NCBI GenBank assembly: GCA_016124195.1
Contig: WGOE01000004.1
Coordinates: 62,001-126,000, forward strand
Direction of reading: 5' to 3'
DNA: 64,000 nucleotides
Origin: a bacterium
Lineage (GTDB): Bacteria > Pseudomonadota > Alphaproteobacteria > Rhodobacterales > Rhodobacteraceae
Shown: positions 54,106 to 62,922 of the stretch, one piece after another
Numbering within the stretch: position 1 is the first letter of the stretch
How the letters are laid out: every line of letters starts with the position of its first letter
Notes under the pieces: model-generated
What the model was told of the DNA's origin: nothing
Database searches by the model: none
The model's input: the letters and a program-made list of their open reading frames with translations, nothing else
Position numbers and translations under genes: made by a program

Positions 54106-54729
54106 ATGGCGAAGGATGCCTATACGCTGATCCTTGAGGCGATCGAGGCGGGTTTTTTCAAGCCCGGCGACCGGCTGGTGGAATCCGAACTGGCCGAACG
54201 CTTTGGCGTCAGCCGGACCCCGGTGCGCGAGGCGTTGCAGCGGCTGGAGACCCAGGCCATGCTGACGCGGGACGGGCGCAGCCTGATCGTGGCCTCGCTG
54301 GATCACAACCAGTTGTCCGAACTTTATGCGGTGCGTACCGAGCTTGAAGGGCTGGCGGCGCGCCATGCGACCGAAGAGGAACTGCGCGTGCTGCGCTCGA
54401 TGGTGGAGGAAGACCGCGCGCTCTTGGGCGGCGATCCCCGCGCGCTGAGCCGGGCCAACAAGCGGTTTCACAAGCAGATCCATCTGGCCAGCCACAACCG
54501 CTTTCTGGTGCAGCAACTGGATCTGGTGCACCGCTCGATGGCGCTGATGGCCAACACGTCCTTTGCCGCCGAGGGCCGCGACGGGCCGGCGCTGGACGAA
54601 CACGCCCGCATCGTCGCCGCCATCGAGGCGCGCGATGGCGAGGCGGCCTATGCGGCGCTGAAGGCCCATATCTCCAAGGCCTTCGAGACGCGGCTGCGCG
54701 TCGATGCCGGAGAGTTGCGCGTCAGATAA
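54106..54729 (+). CDS. GntR family regulator with FCD domain
   Basis: The ATG at 54106 follows AAAGAGGG and gives 207 residues. An N-terminal winged helix (LVESELAERFGVSRTPVREA, ALQRLETQAML) is followed by an FCD ligand-binding domain with likely metal ligands (ANKRFHKQIHLASHN and DEHARIVAAIEARDGE). FadR-type regulators of this kind sense organic acids. Nothing nearby identifies its target; it faces the glycosyltransferase gene. Confidence 0.9.
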   Translation: MAKDAYTLILEAIEAGFFKPGDRLVESELAERFGVSRTPVREALQRLETQAMLTRDGRSLIVASLDHNQLSELYAVRTELEGLAARHATEEELRVLRSMVEEDRALLGGDPRALSRANKRFHKQIHLASHNRFLVQQLDLVHRSMALMANTSFAAEGRDGPALDEHARIVAAIEARDGEAAYAALKAHISKAFETRLRVDAGELRVR

Positions 54730-54741
54730 GGCGGGGCCGTA

Positions 54742-56661
54742 TCAATGCAGGGCGCCGTGGGTGGTCTTGTCCCAATAGAAGGGCCTGTGCAGCATCTCCC
54801 ATCCGGCCTTGTAGGCGGCAAAGGCCTGCAGCGGGAAATACAGGATCAAGGTCGGCACCCAGAGCACCGAAAGCCTGTGGCCCGAACGTTTCAGCCCCAG
54901 CACGCCGATGGCGATGTTCACGATCTCGCAGGCCATGAAGAGGCTGGTCATCAGGCCCATGGTCTGCGGACTGATCAGGCCGCTCAGGGGATGGCCGAGG
55001 CCCAGGAAGAAGCTCCACATCGACCACAGAAGCGGCGCCAGCAGCGCCTGGCTCAGGCTTCCCAGAAACAGGATCTGGAACCCGGCGAAGGCCCGCGGGC
55101 CAAGCTCGCGGTAGAGCCGGACCGGTTCGCGCATATGGGTCAGGTAGGTCATCATGTAGCCCTTGATCCAGCGCGACCTTTGCTTGACCCAGGGCAGGCC
55201 GAGGCAGTTCGCCTCTTCCAGCGTGGTCGAGGGCAGAATCTCGGTCCGGTAGCCGTGACGGGCAAGGCGCATGCCCAGATCGGCATCCTCGGTCACGTTA
55301 TAGGCGTCCCAGCCGCCGAGCGATTCAAGGATCTCGCGCCGGAAGAACAGCGTCGTGCCACCCAGCGGCAAAGGCAGGCCAAGCCGTTCGAGCCCCGGCA
55401 GCACCACGCGGAACCAACTGGCGTATTCGATGGTGAAGCAGCGCGCCAGCCAGTTCTTGGACGGGTTGTAGAAATCGAGCGCGCCCTGCAGGCAGGCAAC
55501 CTGCGGGCCGCGTTGGGCAAAGCGGTCGACCACCTTGCGGATCTGGTCGGGCGCCGGCGCGTCCTCGGCGTCATAGACGCCCACGATCGAGCCCCGGCAT
55601 TGGGTCAGCCCGAAGTTGAGCGCGCGCGGCTTGGTCTTGACCCGCCCGGCGGGCACCACCACGACGCGCATCCAGCCGGGCAGATCGGCACGCGCCAGCG
55701 CATGGCGGGTCAGGTGGTCCTCTTCCTCGACAACCAGCATGATATCCAGAAGATCGCGCGGATAATCCAGCTTTCCCAAGCGGTTGACCAATCGGCTCGC
55801 GATGTTGCTTTCGCGGTAAAGCGCCACCATGATCGACACGACCGGCAGGCGGGCCAGAGTCGCAGCGCGGGCGGAATCGGCGGGCGGCCGGCGCATGGCC
55901 GCGAAAAGGGCCGCCGCCTTCATCCCGGTCGACAGGATCAGCGTGAAGACCGCCCAGATCGTCAGCACGGCAAGGATCGGCCGCAGCGCCAGGATCGAGA
56001 TCAGTCCGGCCGCCCCCAGAAGGCGCAGGGTGGCCGGGCTGGCCTTGCGATAGCCGCGGCAGCTTTGATCCAGCGCGACCCGGGTTTCCGCGGCCCGCGC
56101 CATCGTCACGCCGCGTGCGGCGAGGATCGCCTGCTCGATCCAGCGGGCGGGGGCGAGGCTGGGCAGGACAGGGCCAAAGACCCGCTCCAGCCGCAACCTG
56201 TGGCGGCTGAACGCCGCGGGGTCGGCGGCGGCGATGACGGTGGCATGGCCCAGATTGCGCAGGGGCAGCAGTTGTTCGGACAGGCAGAACACCGGATCGA
56301 GCCGGTCGATCAGTCTTGGGTCGGGGGTGATCGACAGGTCTGCCGGGCCGATCCCGGTCAACCGGTGCAGGGCGGCGTAAAGCGGCGCCTCGGCCACCAG
56401 ACCGTGATCCAGCAGCAGATCGGTCATCCGGCTGCCGGGGCGTTCCGAATGACGCGCCAGCGCCTGCAACAGGGCATGCGGGGCCAGAACCCCTTCGCGC
56501 AGAAGGTGGATCGCCAGACGTTCGTCCGCCTCGGGGATCTGCGGTGCAGCGACCGGAACGCTCTGCGGCACGAAAGGGTGCAGCACCCGCTGACCGGGCA
56601 CATAGGCCCGGGCGTGCCCCGGATCCGCCTGCAAATCTGCCTGTCGCGCGAGGATCGACAT
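54742..56661 (-). CDS. MshEN domain-glycosyltransferase family 2 fusion, membrane bound
   Basis: The 639-residue protein has an N-terminal region with two 24-residue motifs of the MshEN c-di-GMP-binding type, RLAIHLLREGVLAPHALLQA (from residue 48) and RMTDLLLDHGLVAEAPLYAA (from 78). A transmembrane stretch follows (about 210-250), then a processive GT2 domain: KTKPRALN, YDAEDAPAPDQ, TEDADLGMRLARHG and the QxxRW motif QRSRWIKG, then three or four C-terminal membrane helices. E. coli NfrB joins the same domains in the other order. It probably makes a surface polysaccharide in response to c-di-GMP. Confidence 0.85.
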   Translation of the reverse strand: MSILARQADLQADPGHARAYVPGQRVLHPFVPQSVPVAAPQIPEADERLAIHLLREGVLAPHALLQALARHSERPGSRMTDLLLDHGLVAEAPLYAALHRLTGIGPADLSITPDPRLIDRLDPVFCLSEQLLPLRNLGHATVIAAADPAAFSRHRLRLERVFGPVLPSLAPARWIEQAILAARGVTMARAAETRVALDQSCRGYRKASPATLRLLGAAGLISILALRPILAVLTIWAVFTLILSTGMKAAALFAAMRRPPADSARAATLARLPVVSIMVALYRESNIASRLVNRLGKLDYPRDLLDIMLVVEEEDHLTRHALARADLPGWMRVVVVPAGRVKTKPRALNFGLTQCRGSIVGVYDAEDAPAPDQIRKVVDRFAQRGPQVACLQGALDFYNPSKNWLARCFTIEYASWFRVVLPGLERLGLPLPLGGTTLFFRREILESLGGWDAYNVTEDADLGMRLARHGYRTEILPSTTLEEANCLGLPWVKQRSRWIKGYMMTYLTHMREPVRLYRELGPRAFAGFQILFLGSLSQALLAPLLWSMWSFFLGLGHPLSGLISPQTMGLMTSLFMACEIVNIAIGVLGLKRSGHRLSVLWVPTLILYFPLQAFAAYKAGWEMLHRPFYWDKTTHGALH

Positions 56662-56938
56662 TCTGCCCCCTTGGACCGGCGCGGCCCAACCGGGGCACTT
56701 TCACCGGCCAAAGGTTAAGACGGTCTTAACGAACTGGCTCAAAGTCGCGCGATTGCGCCCTTTGCAGCGCGGTACTTCACAAAACCCGCAAGGCCGGCCC
56801 GGGTGCAAGGCCCACGCCCGCACCGGACCCGGTTGCCGATCCGTGTGAGCCTATGTGTGGTAGGGGCAGGGCAGCTGGCTTCGACGCGGCGGAGGGCCGG
56901 GGATCGACCGATTCGGCGCGCCGGATCGCAGCCCTGTC

Positions 56939-58096
56939 TCAGGCGGCACGGCGGGCGCGCATCGCTGCAGCGAAACGTTCGAACAGGTAATAGCTGTCCT
57001 GTGGGCCGGGCGAGGCCTCGGGGTGGTACTGCACGGAAAAGATCGGCTTGCCATCGACCGCAATGCCGCAGTTCGACCCGTCGAACAGGCTGACATGGGT
57101 TTCCGACACGCCCTTGGGCAGGGTCTGGCTGTCGACCGTGAAGCCGTGGTTCATCGAGGTGATCTCGACCTTGCCAGTGGTCAGGTCCTTGACCGGATGG
57201 TTGGCGCCGTGATGGCCGTGGTTCATCTTGACGGTGGTGGCGCCCAAGGCCAGCGCCAGCATCTGATGGCCAAGGCAGATGCCGAACAGGGGCAGGTCAG
57301 CCGCCAGAACGCCCTGGATCATCGGCACCGCATAGCTGCCTGTCGCCGCCGGATCGCCGGGGCCGTTGGACAGGAAAACGCCTTCGGGGTTCAACGCCAG
57401 CACATCTTCGGCCGTGGCGGTGGCGGGCAGGACGGTGACCTCGCAACCGGCCGAGGCGAGGCAGCGCAAGATGTTGCGCTTCGCACCATAGTCGATGGCC
57501 ACGACCCGCAGGCCCGTGCCCTCGCGCCGGGCATAGCCTTGCGGCCAGGCCCACCGCATCTCGTCCCAACGGTAGCTTTGCGTGCAGGAGACCTCTTTGG
57601 CCAGATCAAGGCCGACCAGCCCCTTCCAGGCCCGGGCCTTGGCCACCAGCGCGCCGATGTCGAAAACCCCATCGGGGTTGTGCGCCAGCGCCACATGCGG
57701 CGCCCCCTGCTGGCGGATCGCCCGGGTAAGCCGCCGCGTATCGAGGCCGCCGATGCCGATCCGGCCCTTGGCCTTCATCCAGTCCAGAAGATCGCCAGTG
57801 GCGCGCCAGTTCGATGGCTCGGTCGGGTCCCATTTGACCACCATGCCGGCGGCGACGGGCAGGGCTGTCTCGTCATCCTCGGCCGTGGTGCCGGTGTTGC
57901 CGATATGGGGGAAGGTGAAGGTCACGACCTGGCCCGCATAGGACGGGTCGGTCATGATTTCCTGATAGCCGGTCATGGCGGTGTTGAAGACCAGTTCGGC
58001 CACCGTCTCGCCCGTGGCACCAAAGCCGCGGCCGAAGAAGAGGGTCCCGTCGGCCAGGGCGATGCAGGCGGTGGGCTTTTCGGTCGGGGTGGGCAT
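56939..58096 (-). CDS. carA: Carbamoyl-phosphate synthase small subunit
   Basis: CarA releases ammonia from glutamine for carbamoyl phosphate used in arginine and pyrimidine synthesis. The 385-residue protein has the N-terminal CPSase domain (LADGTLFFGRGFGATGETV, FNTAMTGYQEIMTDPSYAGQ) and the class I glutaminase: the nucleophile is in FGICLGHQMLALALG, and the His-Glu pair is in QYHPEASPGPQDSYYLFERF. carB is not in the window. A GGGAG site precedes the ATG. Confidence 0.97.
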   Translation of the reverse strand: MPTPTEKPTACIALADGTLFFGRGFGATGETVAELVFNTAMTGYQEIMTDPSYAGQVVTFTFPHIGNTGTTAEDDETALPVAAGMVVKWDPTEPSNWRATGDLLDWMKAKGRIGIGGLDTRRLTRAIRQQGAPHVALAHNPDGVFDIGALVAKARAWKGLVGLDLAKEVSCTQSYRWDEMRWAWPQGYARREGTGLRVVAIDYGAKRNILRCLASAGCEVTVLPATATAEDVLALNPEGVFLSNGPGDPAATGSYAVPMIQGVLAADLPLFGICLGHQMLALALGATTVKMNHGHHGANHPVKDLTTGKVEITSMNHGFTVDSQTLPKGVSETHVSLFDGSNCGIAVDGKPIFSVQYHPEASPGPQDSYYLFERFAAAMRARRAA

Positions 58097-58281
58097 GGGG
58101 CGACTCCCTCGTCAGGCGGGTGGCGGCAAACGGGCGGAACCTAAGGTGTGCGGGCGGCCGGGTCAAGGTCACGGGCAATTGAGAATATAACGTCAAATCA
58201 ATGGCTTGGATTTATGCGCTCCGGTTGCGGGTGGCGGGGCTTGCGGATAAGCTGGGCACCGGACGGAAAAAGGGGGCGGAA

Positions 58282-58734
58282 ATGACGCTGCGCGACAATC
58301 TGATGGCGGAAATCAAGGAGGCCATGAAGGCCAAGGCGGCTGAACGGCTGTCGGCGCTGCGGCTGATGCTGAACGGCTTGAAGGAGCGCGAGATTGCCCT
58401 GCGCGGCGAGGGTTCGGAAATCACTGCGGCCGACGAATTGGCGGTTCTGGCCAAGATGGTCAAGCAGCGCCAGGATTCGGTGAAGGTCTATCTGGAAGGC
58501 GCGCGGCAGGATCTGGCTGACAAGGAAAGCGCCGAGATCCGGGTGATCGAGGAATTCCTGCCCAAGCCCTTGAGCGCCTCCGAGATCGAGGCCGCCATCG
58601 GCGCTGCGGTGGCCGAGGTGGGCGCCACCTCGATCAAGGACATGGGCCGGGTGATGGCCGCCCTGAAGGCCAAGTACACTGGCCAGATGGATTTCGGCGC
58701 GGTGGGCGCCTTGATCAAGGCGCGGCTTGGCTGA
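58282..58734 (+). CDS. GatB/YqeY domain protein
   Basis: The ATG at 58282 gives 150 residues (MTLRDNLMAEIKEAMKAKAA). The whole protein is the YqeY fold related to the tail domain of the GatB amidotransferase: LRLMLNGLKEREI, VKQRQDSVKVYLEGARQDLA and IEEFLPKPLSASEIEAAI. A role in tRNA-dependent amidation is often suggested but not proven. It is divergent from carA, with a short AT-rich stretch near 58180-58200 between them. Confidence 0.93.
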   Translation: MTLRDNLMAEIKEAMKAKAAERLSALRLMLNGLKEREIALRGEGSEITAADELAVLAKMVKQRQDSVKVYLEGARQDLADKESAEIRVIEEFLPKPLSASEIEAAIGAAVAEVGATSIKDMGRVMAALKAKYTGQMDFGAVGALIKARLG

Positions 58735-58743
58735 AACACACGC

Positions 58744-59229
58744 CTAGTGCAATCTGGCCAGCCGCGCCTCGAGTTCCGGCTTGAGGGCGATGCGTTCGGC
58801 CACGGTCAGAAAGGCGCCGAGTTCCACCTCGCGGCCACTGCCGGACAGGGTCAGGTAGCTTGGCACCGGGCCCGCGGTGGCATGCAGGGTCAGACGCACC
58901 CAATGCGGGTTGGCCTCCCAGGTCTGGCGGCGCCTCGGACCGACGCGCACCAGTTCGATCCGGTCGGTATTCAGGGTCAGCGTCTCGGTGATGGCGCGGT
59001 CCTTGTGGTTGCGGTCAAGCGCCCACCAGATCCCGCCGAGAGCCGCCCCCAGGAAGGGCAACAGCATCCAGAGGCCGGGATGGCCGAGCTGGCTGAGCAG
59101 TGGCAGCAGGAACAGCGCGGCGGTAAGGCCGATGAAGACCACAAAGCCGCGCGGTGTCAGCGAGCGGTGCGGCCAGAGCGTCAGGCGCTGCGGTTCGTCG
59201 GAAGTTTCAGGGGACCAGCGATAGGGCAT
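58744..59229 (-). CDS. DUF2244 integral membrane protein
   Basis: The ATG at 59229 gives 161 residues (MPYRWSPETSDEPQRLTLWP), with two transmembrane helices (FVVFIGLTAALFLLPLL and LWMLLPFLGAALGGIWWAL) and a cytoplasmic beta-rich tail ending in the family motif REVELGAFLTVAERIAL. DUF2244 genes are often near haem-copper oxidase genes, as here beside ctaD, but the role is unknown. Confidence 0.9.
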   Translation of the reverse strand: MPYRWSPETSDEPQRLTLWPHRSLTPRGFVVFIGLTAALFLLPLLSQLGHPGLWMLLPFLGAALGGIWWALDRNHKDRAITETLTLNTDRIELVRVGPRRRQTWEANPHWVRLTLHATAGPVPSYLTLSGSGREVELGAFLTVAERIALKPELEARLARLH

Positions 59230-59480
59230 GATGGCGCAGGATAGTGTGAGCTTGCCGAAAGGGAAGTGGCGCGAAAACAGATAAATGCAGGCGCGTGCCA
59301 TCTTTGGCGGACATGAAGTGCCTTGTAATCTCTGCCGGAGTTTTCCTGCAAGTTACGATTTGGATTGAACTGGCATTCTGCCGGGGTGGCATAGGAAGAC
59401 AGCGCAATGGCCTGCGCCAGTCTGGAACATCAAGAGCCTCTTCAAGTACCGGCTCTCGCGGCCCTGATGCCCGGCAATGC

Positions 59481-59514
59481 AAAAGGGCCCCGGACTGTTC
59501 CGGGGCCCTCTTGT
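59481..59514 (-). terminator. Intrinsic terminator of ctaD
   Basis: AGGGCCCCGG and CCGGGGCCCT form a perfect ten-pair stem with a six-base loop, followed on the minus strand by TTTTGC. It lies 17 bases after the ctaD stop. The rest of the gap to the DUF2244 gene (59230-59480) shows no gene or repeat. Confidence 0.85.
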
Positions 59515-59527
59515 CATGTCGTCAGCG

Positions 59528-61198
59528 TCAATGCGCGTGGCTGTGGTCCCAGTCTTCCCGCTTGGGCAGCTGCTCGAACGTGTGTTCGGGCGGCGGGCAG
59601 GGCAGGGTCCATTCCAGCGTGTCGGCATATTCGTTCCAGTAGTTCTTCACGGTGATCTTCTTGCCGTAGAACAGCGAGTAGAAAATCACCACGATGAAGA
59701 ACACGAAGGACGCAAAGGACAGGAAGGCGCCGTAGGACGAGATCTTGTTCCAGTAGGCGAAGGCTTCCGGGTAGTCGATGTAGCGGCGCGGCATGCCTTG
59801 CCGACCCAGGAAGTGCTGCGGGAAGAAGGTCAGGTTGGCCCCGATGAACATCGCCCAGAAGTGCAGCTTGCCCGCCCATTCCGGATACTCGCGGCCCGAC
59901 ATCTTGCCGAACCAGAAGTAGATCCCGGCGAAGATGCCGAAGACGGCGCCAAGGCTCATCACATAGTGGAAGTGCGCCACGACGTAATAGGTGTCGTGAT
60001 ACAGACGGTCGACGGGCGCTTGCGAAAGCATGATGCCGGTCACACCGCCCACGGTGAAGAGGAACAGGAAGCCGAAGGCCCAGAGCATCGGCGTCTTGAA
60101 CTCGATCGAGCCGCCCCACATCGTGGCGATCCACGAGAAGACCTTCACCCCGGTCGGCACTGCGATGACCATGGTGGCCATCATGAAGTAGCTTTGCTGG
60201 GTCAGCGACATGCCGACCGTGTACATGTGGTGCGCCCAGACGACGAAGCCCAGCACCCCGATGGCGACCATCGCATAGACCATCGGCAGGTAACCGAAGA
60301 CCGGCTTCTTCGAGAAGGTCGCGATGACATGGCTGATGATGCCGAAGGCCGGGATCACGATGATATACACCTCCGGGTGGCCAAAGAACCACAGGATGTG
60401 CTGATAAAGGATCGGGTCGCCACCGCCGGCCGGGTCAAAGAAGGTCGTCCCGAAGTTGCGGTCGGTCAGCAGCATCGTGATCGCACCGGCCAGAACCGGC
60501 AGAGCCAGCAGGATCAGCCAGGCGGTCACGAAGATCGACCAGGCGAACAGCGGCACCTTGTGCATCGTCATGCCCGGCGCGCGCATGTTCAGGAAGGTCG
60601 TGATCATGTTGATCGCGCCCAGGATCGACGAAGCGCCCGACAGGTGGACGGCGAAAATCGCGAGGTCCATCGCATAGCCGTCCTCCTTGGAGGACAGCGG
60701 CGGGTAAAGCACCCAGCCAACGCCCGCGCCGTGTCCACCCTCGCCACCCGGCGCAAAGACCGACAGCACCGCAAGGGTCGAGCCGGCCACATACATCCAG
60801 TAGGACAGGTTGTTCATCCGCGGGAAGGCCATGTCCGGCGCACCGATGTGCAGCGGCATGAAGTAGTTGCCAAAGCCGCCGAACAGCGCCGGGATGACGA
60901 CGAAGAACATCATCAGGATGCCGTGGGCCGTGATCAGCACGTTGTACTGGTGCCCGTCCGGCGTGCAGGGCTGGCTCGCGTCGGCGAACAGCCGCAGGCC
61001 TTCCGCGCAGAAATACTGCACGCCCGGATTCATCAGTTCCAACCGCATGTAGACGGTGAACAGAACCGAAACGAAACCGACAAGACCGCCGGTAAAGAGG
61101 TAAAGGATTCCGATATCCTTGTGGTTCGTCGACATGAACCAGCGGGTGAAGAACCCTTTCTGCTCATGGTCGTGGCCATGGATGGCTGCGTCGGCCAT
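59528..61198 (-). CDS. ctaD: Cytochrome c oxidase subunit I (aa3 type)
   Basis: Subunit I holds the low-spin haem and the haem-copper oxygen reduction site in the inner membrane. The ATG at 61198 is six bases from GGGAG and gives 556 residues with a dozen membrane helices; the 125-codon extension in the track is spurious. Key residues: the low-spin haem ligand in [11 protein letters not shown], the Cu-B and cross-linked Tyr region [25 protein letters not shown] and [17 protein letters not shown]. The other oxidase subunits are elsewhere. Confidence 0.97.
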   Translation of the reverse strand: MADAAIHGHDHEQKGFFTRWFMSTNHKDIGILYLFTGGLVGFVSVLFTVYMRLELMNPGVQYFCAEGLRLFADASQPCTPDGHQYNVLITAHGILMMFFVVIPALFGGFGNYFMPLHIGAPDMAFPRMNNLSYWMYVAGSTLAVLSVFAPGGEGGHGAGVGWVLYPPLSSKEDGYAMDLAIFAVHLSGASSILGAINMITTFLNMRAPGMTMHKVPLFAWSIFVTAWLILLALPVLAGAITMLLTDRNFGTTFFDPAGGGDPILYQHILWFFGHPEVYIIVIPAFGIISHVIATFSKKPVFGYLPMVYAMVAIGVLGFVVWAHHMYTVGMSLTQQSYFMMATMVIAVPTGVKVFSWIATMWGGSIEFKTPMLWAFGFLFLFTVGGVTGIMLSQAPVDRLYHDTYYVVAHFHYVMSLGAVFGIFAGIYFWFGKMSGREYPEWAGKLHFWAMFIGANLTFFPQHFLGRQGMPRRYIDYPEAFAYWNKISSYGAFLSFASFVFFIVVIFYSLFYGKKITVKNYWNEYADTLEWTLPCPPPEHTFEQLPKREDWDHSHAH

Positions 61199-61443
61199 TG
61201 GCATCTCCCGTTTTATTGCCTCGATGAGACCGGGAGTCGCCCCCTGTCCCGCATGCCTTGGTTTAGTGTGGCCCGCGCGGCAGGGCAATGGCGGATATGT
61301 GCCGAAGCCCTGAAAAGACGGGCAAATGTGCCTGCCGGGGGGGTGAAGATGCGGCCGGTCTGCCCAAGCCTGCGGCAAGGCCGGCAGGGGCGCCCGCGTG
61401 ATGCGGCCCGTTGGCCGGGCCATCGGCCACGCCCGTCCGGCTG

Positions 61444-61565
61444 CGATCCTGCCCGTCCGCGATCCTGCCCGTCCGCGCTCCTGCCCGTCCGTGATCGTGC
61501 CAGTCCGTGATCGTGCCAGTCCGCGATCGTGCCAGTCCGCGATCGTGCCCGTCCGCGATCTGGCC
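61444..61565. repeat. Minisatellite, 16-base unit, about 7.6 copies
   Basis: The unit CGATCCTGCCCGTCCG repeats head to tail without spacers. Copies 1-2 are identical, 3 differs by one base, 4-7 carry GTG in place of CTG, three of them also CCAGT in place of CCCGT, and the eighth is partial. Each unit except the third contains GATC. Confidence 0.9.
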
Positions 61566-61590
61566 ACATACACTGCCGGACCGTCCGGCG

Positions 61591-61611
61591 CGGGGGCCGC
61601 CTTGGCCCCCG
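61591..61611 (-). terminator. Hairpin after cycA
   Basis: CGGGGGCC and GGCCCCCG pair over eight bases with a five-base loop, 12 bases past the cycA stop. No U-tract follows on the minus strand. Confidence 0.55.
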
Positions 61612-61623
61612 GCCCGTTTCAGA

Positions 61624-62049
61624 TCACTTCGCCGGGCCGACCGAGGCCAGGTAGGCCGCGACATCCTCGCCGCCAGTGGCCAGCTTGAAGGCCATCTTGG
61701 AATGGGCGCCCTCTTTCCCGGTCTTTTGCTTGAGCCAGGCCGTCGGATCGACGACATAGGCCGCCACCATCGCCTCGTCCCACTTGGTGCCGTCCGCGCC
61801 GGCGGCCACGATGTCATCGCCATATTTGAAATCCGGCAGGCTGCCGATCTGCCGGCCGATCACGCCGTACAGGTTGGGACCGATCTTGCCGCCCTTCTGG
61901 ATGGCCGTGCCATCGCTGCCGATGATCGAATGGCAGGCCTTGCATTTCTTGAAGACCTCCTCGCCGACCTTGGCATCGCCCGCAAGCGCGGGGGCGGCGA
62001 GGGCCAGGAGCGTGGCTGTGACAAGCAGTCCGGTGGAAAGCGGTTTCAT
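61624..62049 (-). CDS. cycA: Cytochrome c2 (c550 type)
   Basis: The 141-residue periplasmic electron carrier has a signal peptide (MKPLSTGLLVTATLLALAAPALA), the haem-binding CKACH motif, IGPNLYGVIGRQIG, FKYGDDIVAAG and the axial methionine in HSKMAFKLATGGEDVAAYL. It resembles Rhodobacter cytochrome c2 throughout. It would carry electrons from the bc1 complex to the oxidase, whose subunit I is the next gene, and to a photosynthetic reaction centre if one is present. Confidence 0.95.
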   Translation of the reverse strand: MKPLSTGLLVTATLLALAAPALAGDAKVGEEVFKKCKACHSIIGSDGTAIQKGGKIGPNLYGVIGRQIGSLPDFKYGDDIVAAGADGTKWDEAMVAAYVVDPTAWLKQKTGKEGAHSKMAFKLATGGEDVAAYLASVGPAK

Positions 62050-62061
62050 GGCGTCATACCT

Positions 62062-62102
62062 TCTGAAAAGAGACCGGGCCCTCCCGCAGGGCAGGCCCGG
62101 TC
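62062..62102 (-). terminator. Intrinsic terminator between lipB and cycA
   Basis: GACCGGGCC (62072-62080) and GGCCCGGTC (62094-62102) pair perfectly; on the minus strand TCTTTTCAG follows. It would end lipB transcription just before cycA. Confidence 0.75.
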
Positions 62103-62184
62103 AAGCGCGGTTCCTGATGCGAGCCTAGCGCAGCGACAAGGCGGGGGGCAAGATGGCTGAACGCCGTGCCGCAGCTTTGACCGG

Positions 62185-62844
62185 TCAGCCCGGGAAATGC
62201 CTGGGAAATTCGGCGATCAGCGCGGCGTCAAGGTCGGCCATGGTGACCGGCAGGCCCAGATCGACCAGCGAGGTCACGCCATGATCGCGGATGCCACAGG
62301 GCACGATGCCGGAGAAATCGCCGAGGTCGGGTTCGACGTTGATCGAGATGCCGTGAAAGCTGACCCAGCGCCTGAGCTTGACACCGATCGCGGCGATCTT
62401 GTCCTCGCGCACCGAACCGTCGGGGTTGGGCGCCTTGTCGGGCCTTGTGACCCAGACGCCGACCCGGCCACTGCGCCGCTCTCCCTTCACGCCAAAGGCG
62501 GCCAGCGTGCCGATCACCCAGTTTTCCAGATTGCAGACAAAGCGGCGCACGTCGCGGCCGCGCTGGTTGAGGTCGAGCATCGTATAGGCCACCCGCTGGC
62601 CCGGCCCGTGATAGGTGTATTGCCCGCCCCGCCCGGCGGCGTAGACCGGAAAGCGCCCCGGATCGGTCAGGTCCTCGATCCGGGCCGAGGTCCCGGCGGT
62701 GTACAGCGGCGGGTGCTCCAGCAGCCAGATGGCCTCGGGCGCGGTGCCGGCAGCGATTTCGGCCACCCGTGCCTCCATCGCGGCGAGGGTTTCGGGATAG
62801 GGCGCAAGGCCGGGCAGGTGGCTGATTTCGGGCGATTGGGACAT
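62185..62844 (-). CDS. lipB: Octanoyltransferase
   Basis: LipB transfers octanoate from acyl carrier protein to lipoate-dependent enzymes. From the ATG at 62844 it has 219 residues; a GTG nine codons earlier is possible. The active site is complete: [20 protein letters not shown], the lysine in [17 protein letters not shown] and the cysteine in [16 protein letters not shown]. lipA is not in the window. Confidence 0.96.
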   Translation of the reverse strand: MSQSPEISHLPGLAPYPETLAAMEARVAEIAAGTAPEAIWLLEHPPLYTAGTSARIEDLTDPGRFPVYAAGRGGQYTYHGPGQRVAYTMLDLNQRGRDVRRFVCNLENWVIGTLAAFGVKGERRSGRVGVWVTRPDKAPNPDGSVREDKIAAIGVKLRRWVSFHGISINVEPDLGDFSGIVPCGIRDHGVTSLVDLGLPVTMADLDAALIAEFPRHFPG

Positions 62845-62922
62845 GGGACAGTCAGCATGGGTTTCGAGCACGGCAAAGTTGTGCTAGCCTGAAAGCCATA
62901 TTCTTTTTGGTGGAGAATGAAA

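Larger units (their letters stand above)
61199..61623. other. Intergenic region between cycA and ctaD
   Basis: This 425-base gap contains the ctaD upstream region (right after a ribosome site at about 61205), a C-rich unremarkable stretch, a 16-base tandem repeat at 61444-61565 and a hairpin just after cycA. No coding ORF is credible; the track ORFs here follow the repeat. Confidence 0.7.

Noticed and set aside
58170-58200. AT-rich stretch between carA and yqeY as a promoter with an FNR-type site
   Set aside because: The -35/-10 spacing does not fit in either direction, and no TTGAT-N4-ATCAA site is formed.
61444-61565. Short regular repeats considered as a CRISPR array
   Set aside because: Units are 16 bases, contiguous and without spacers, and there are no cas genes.
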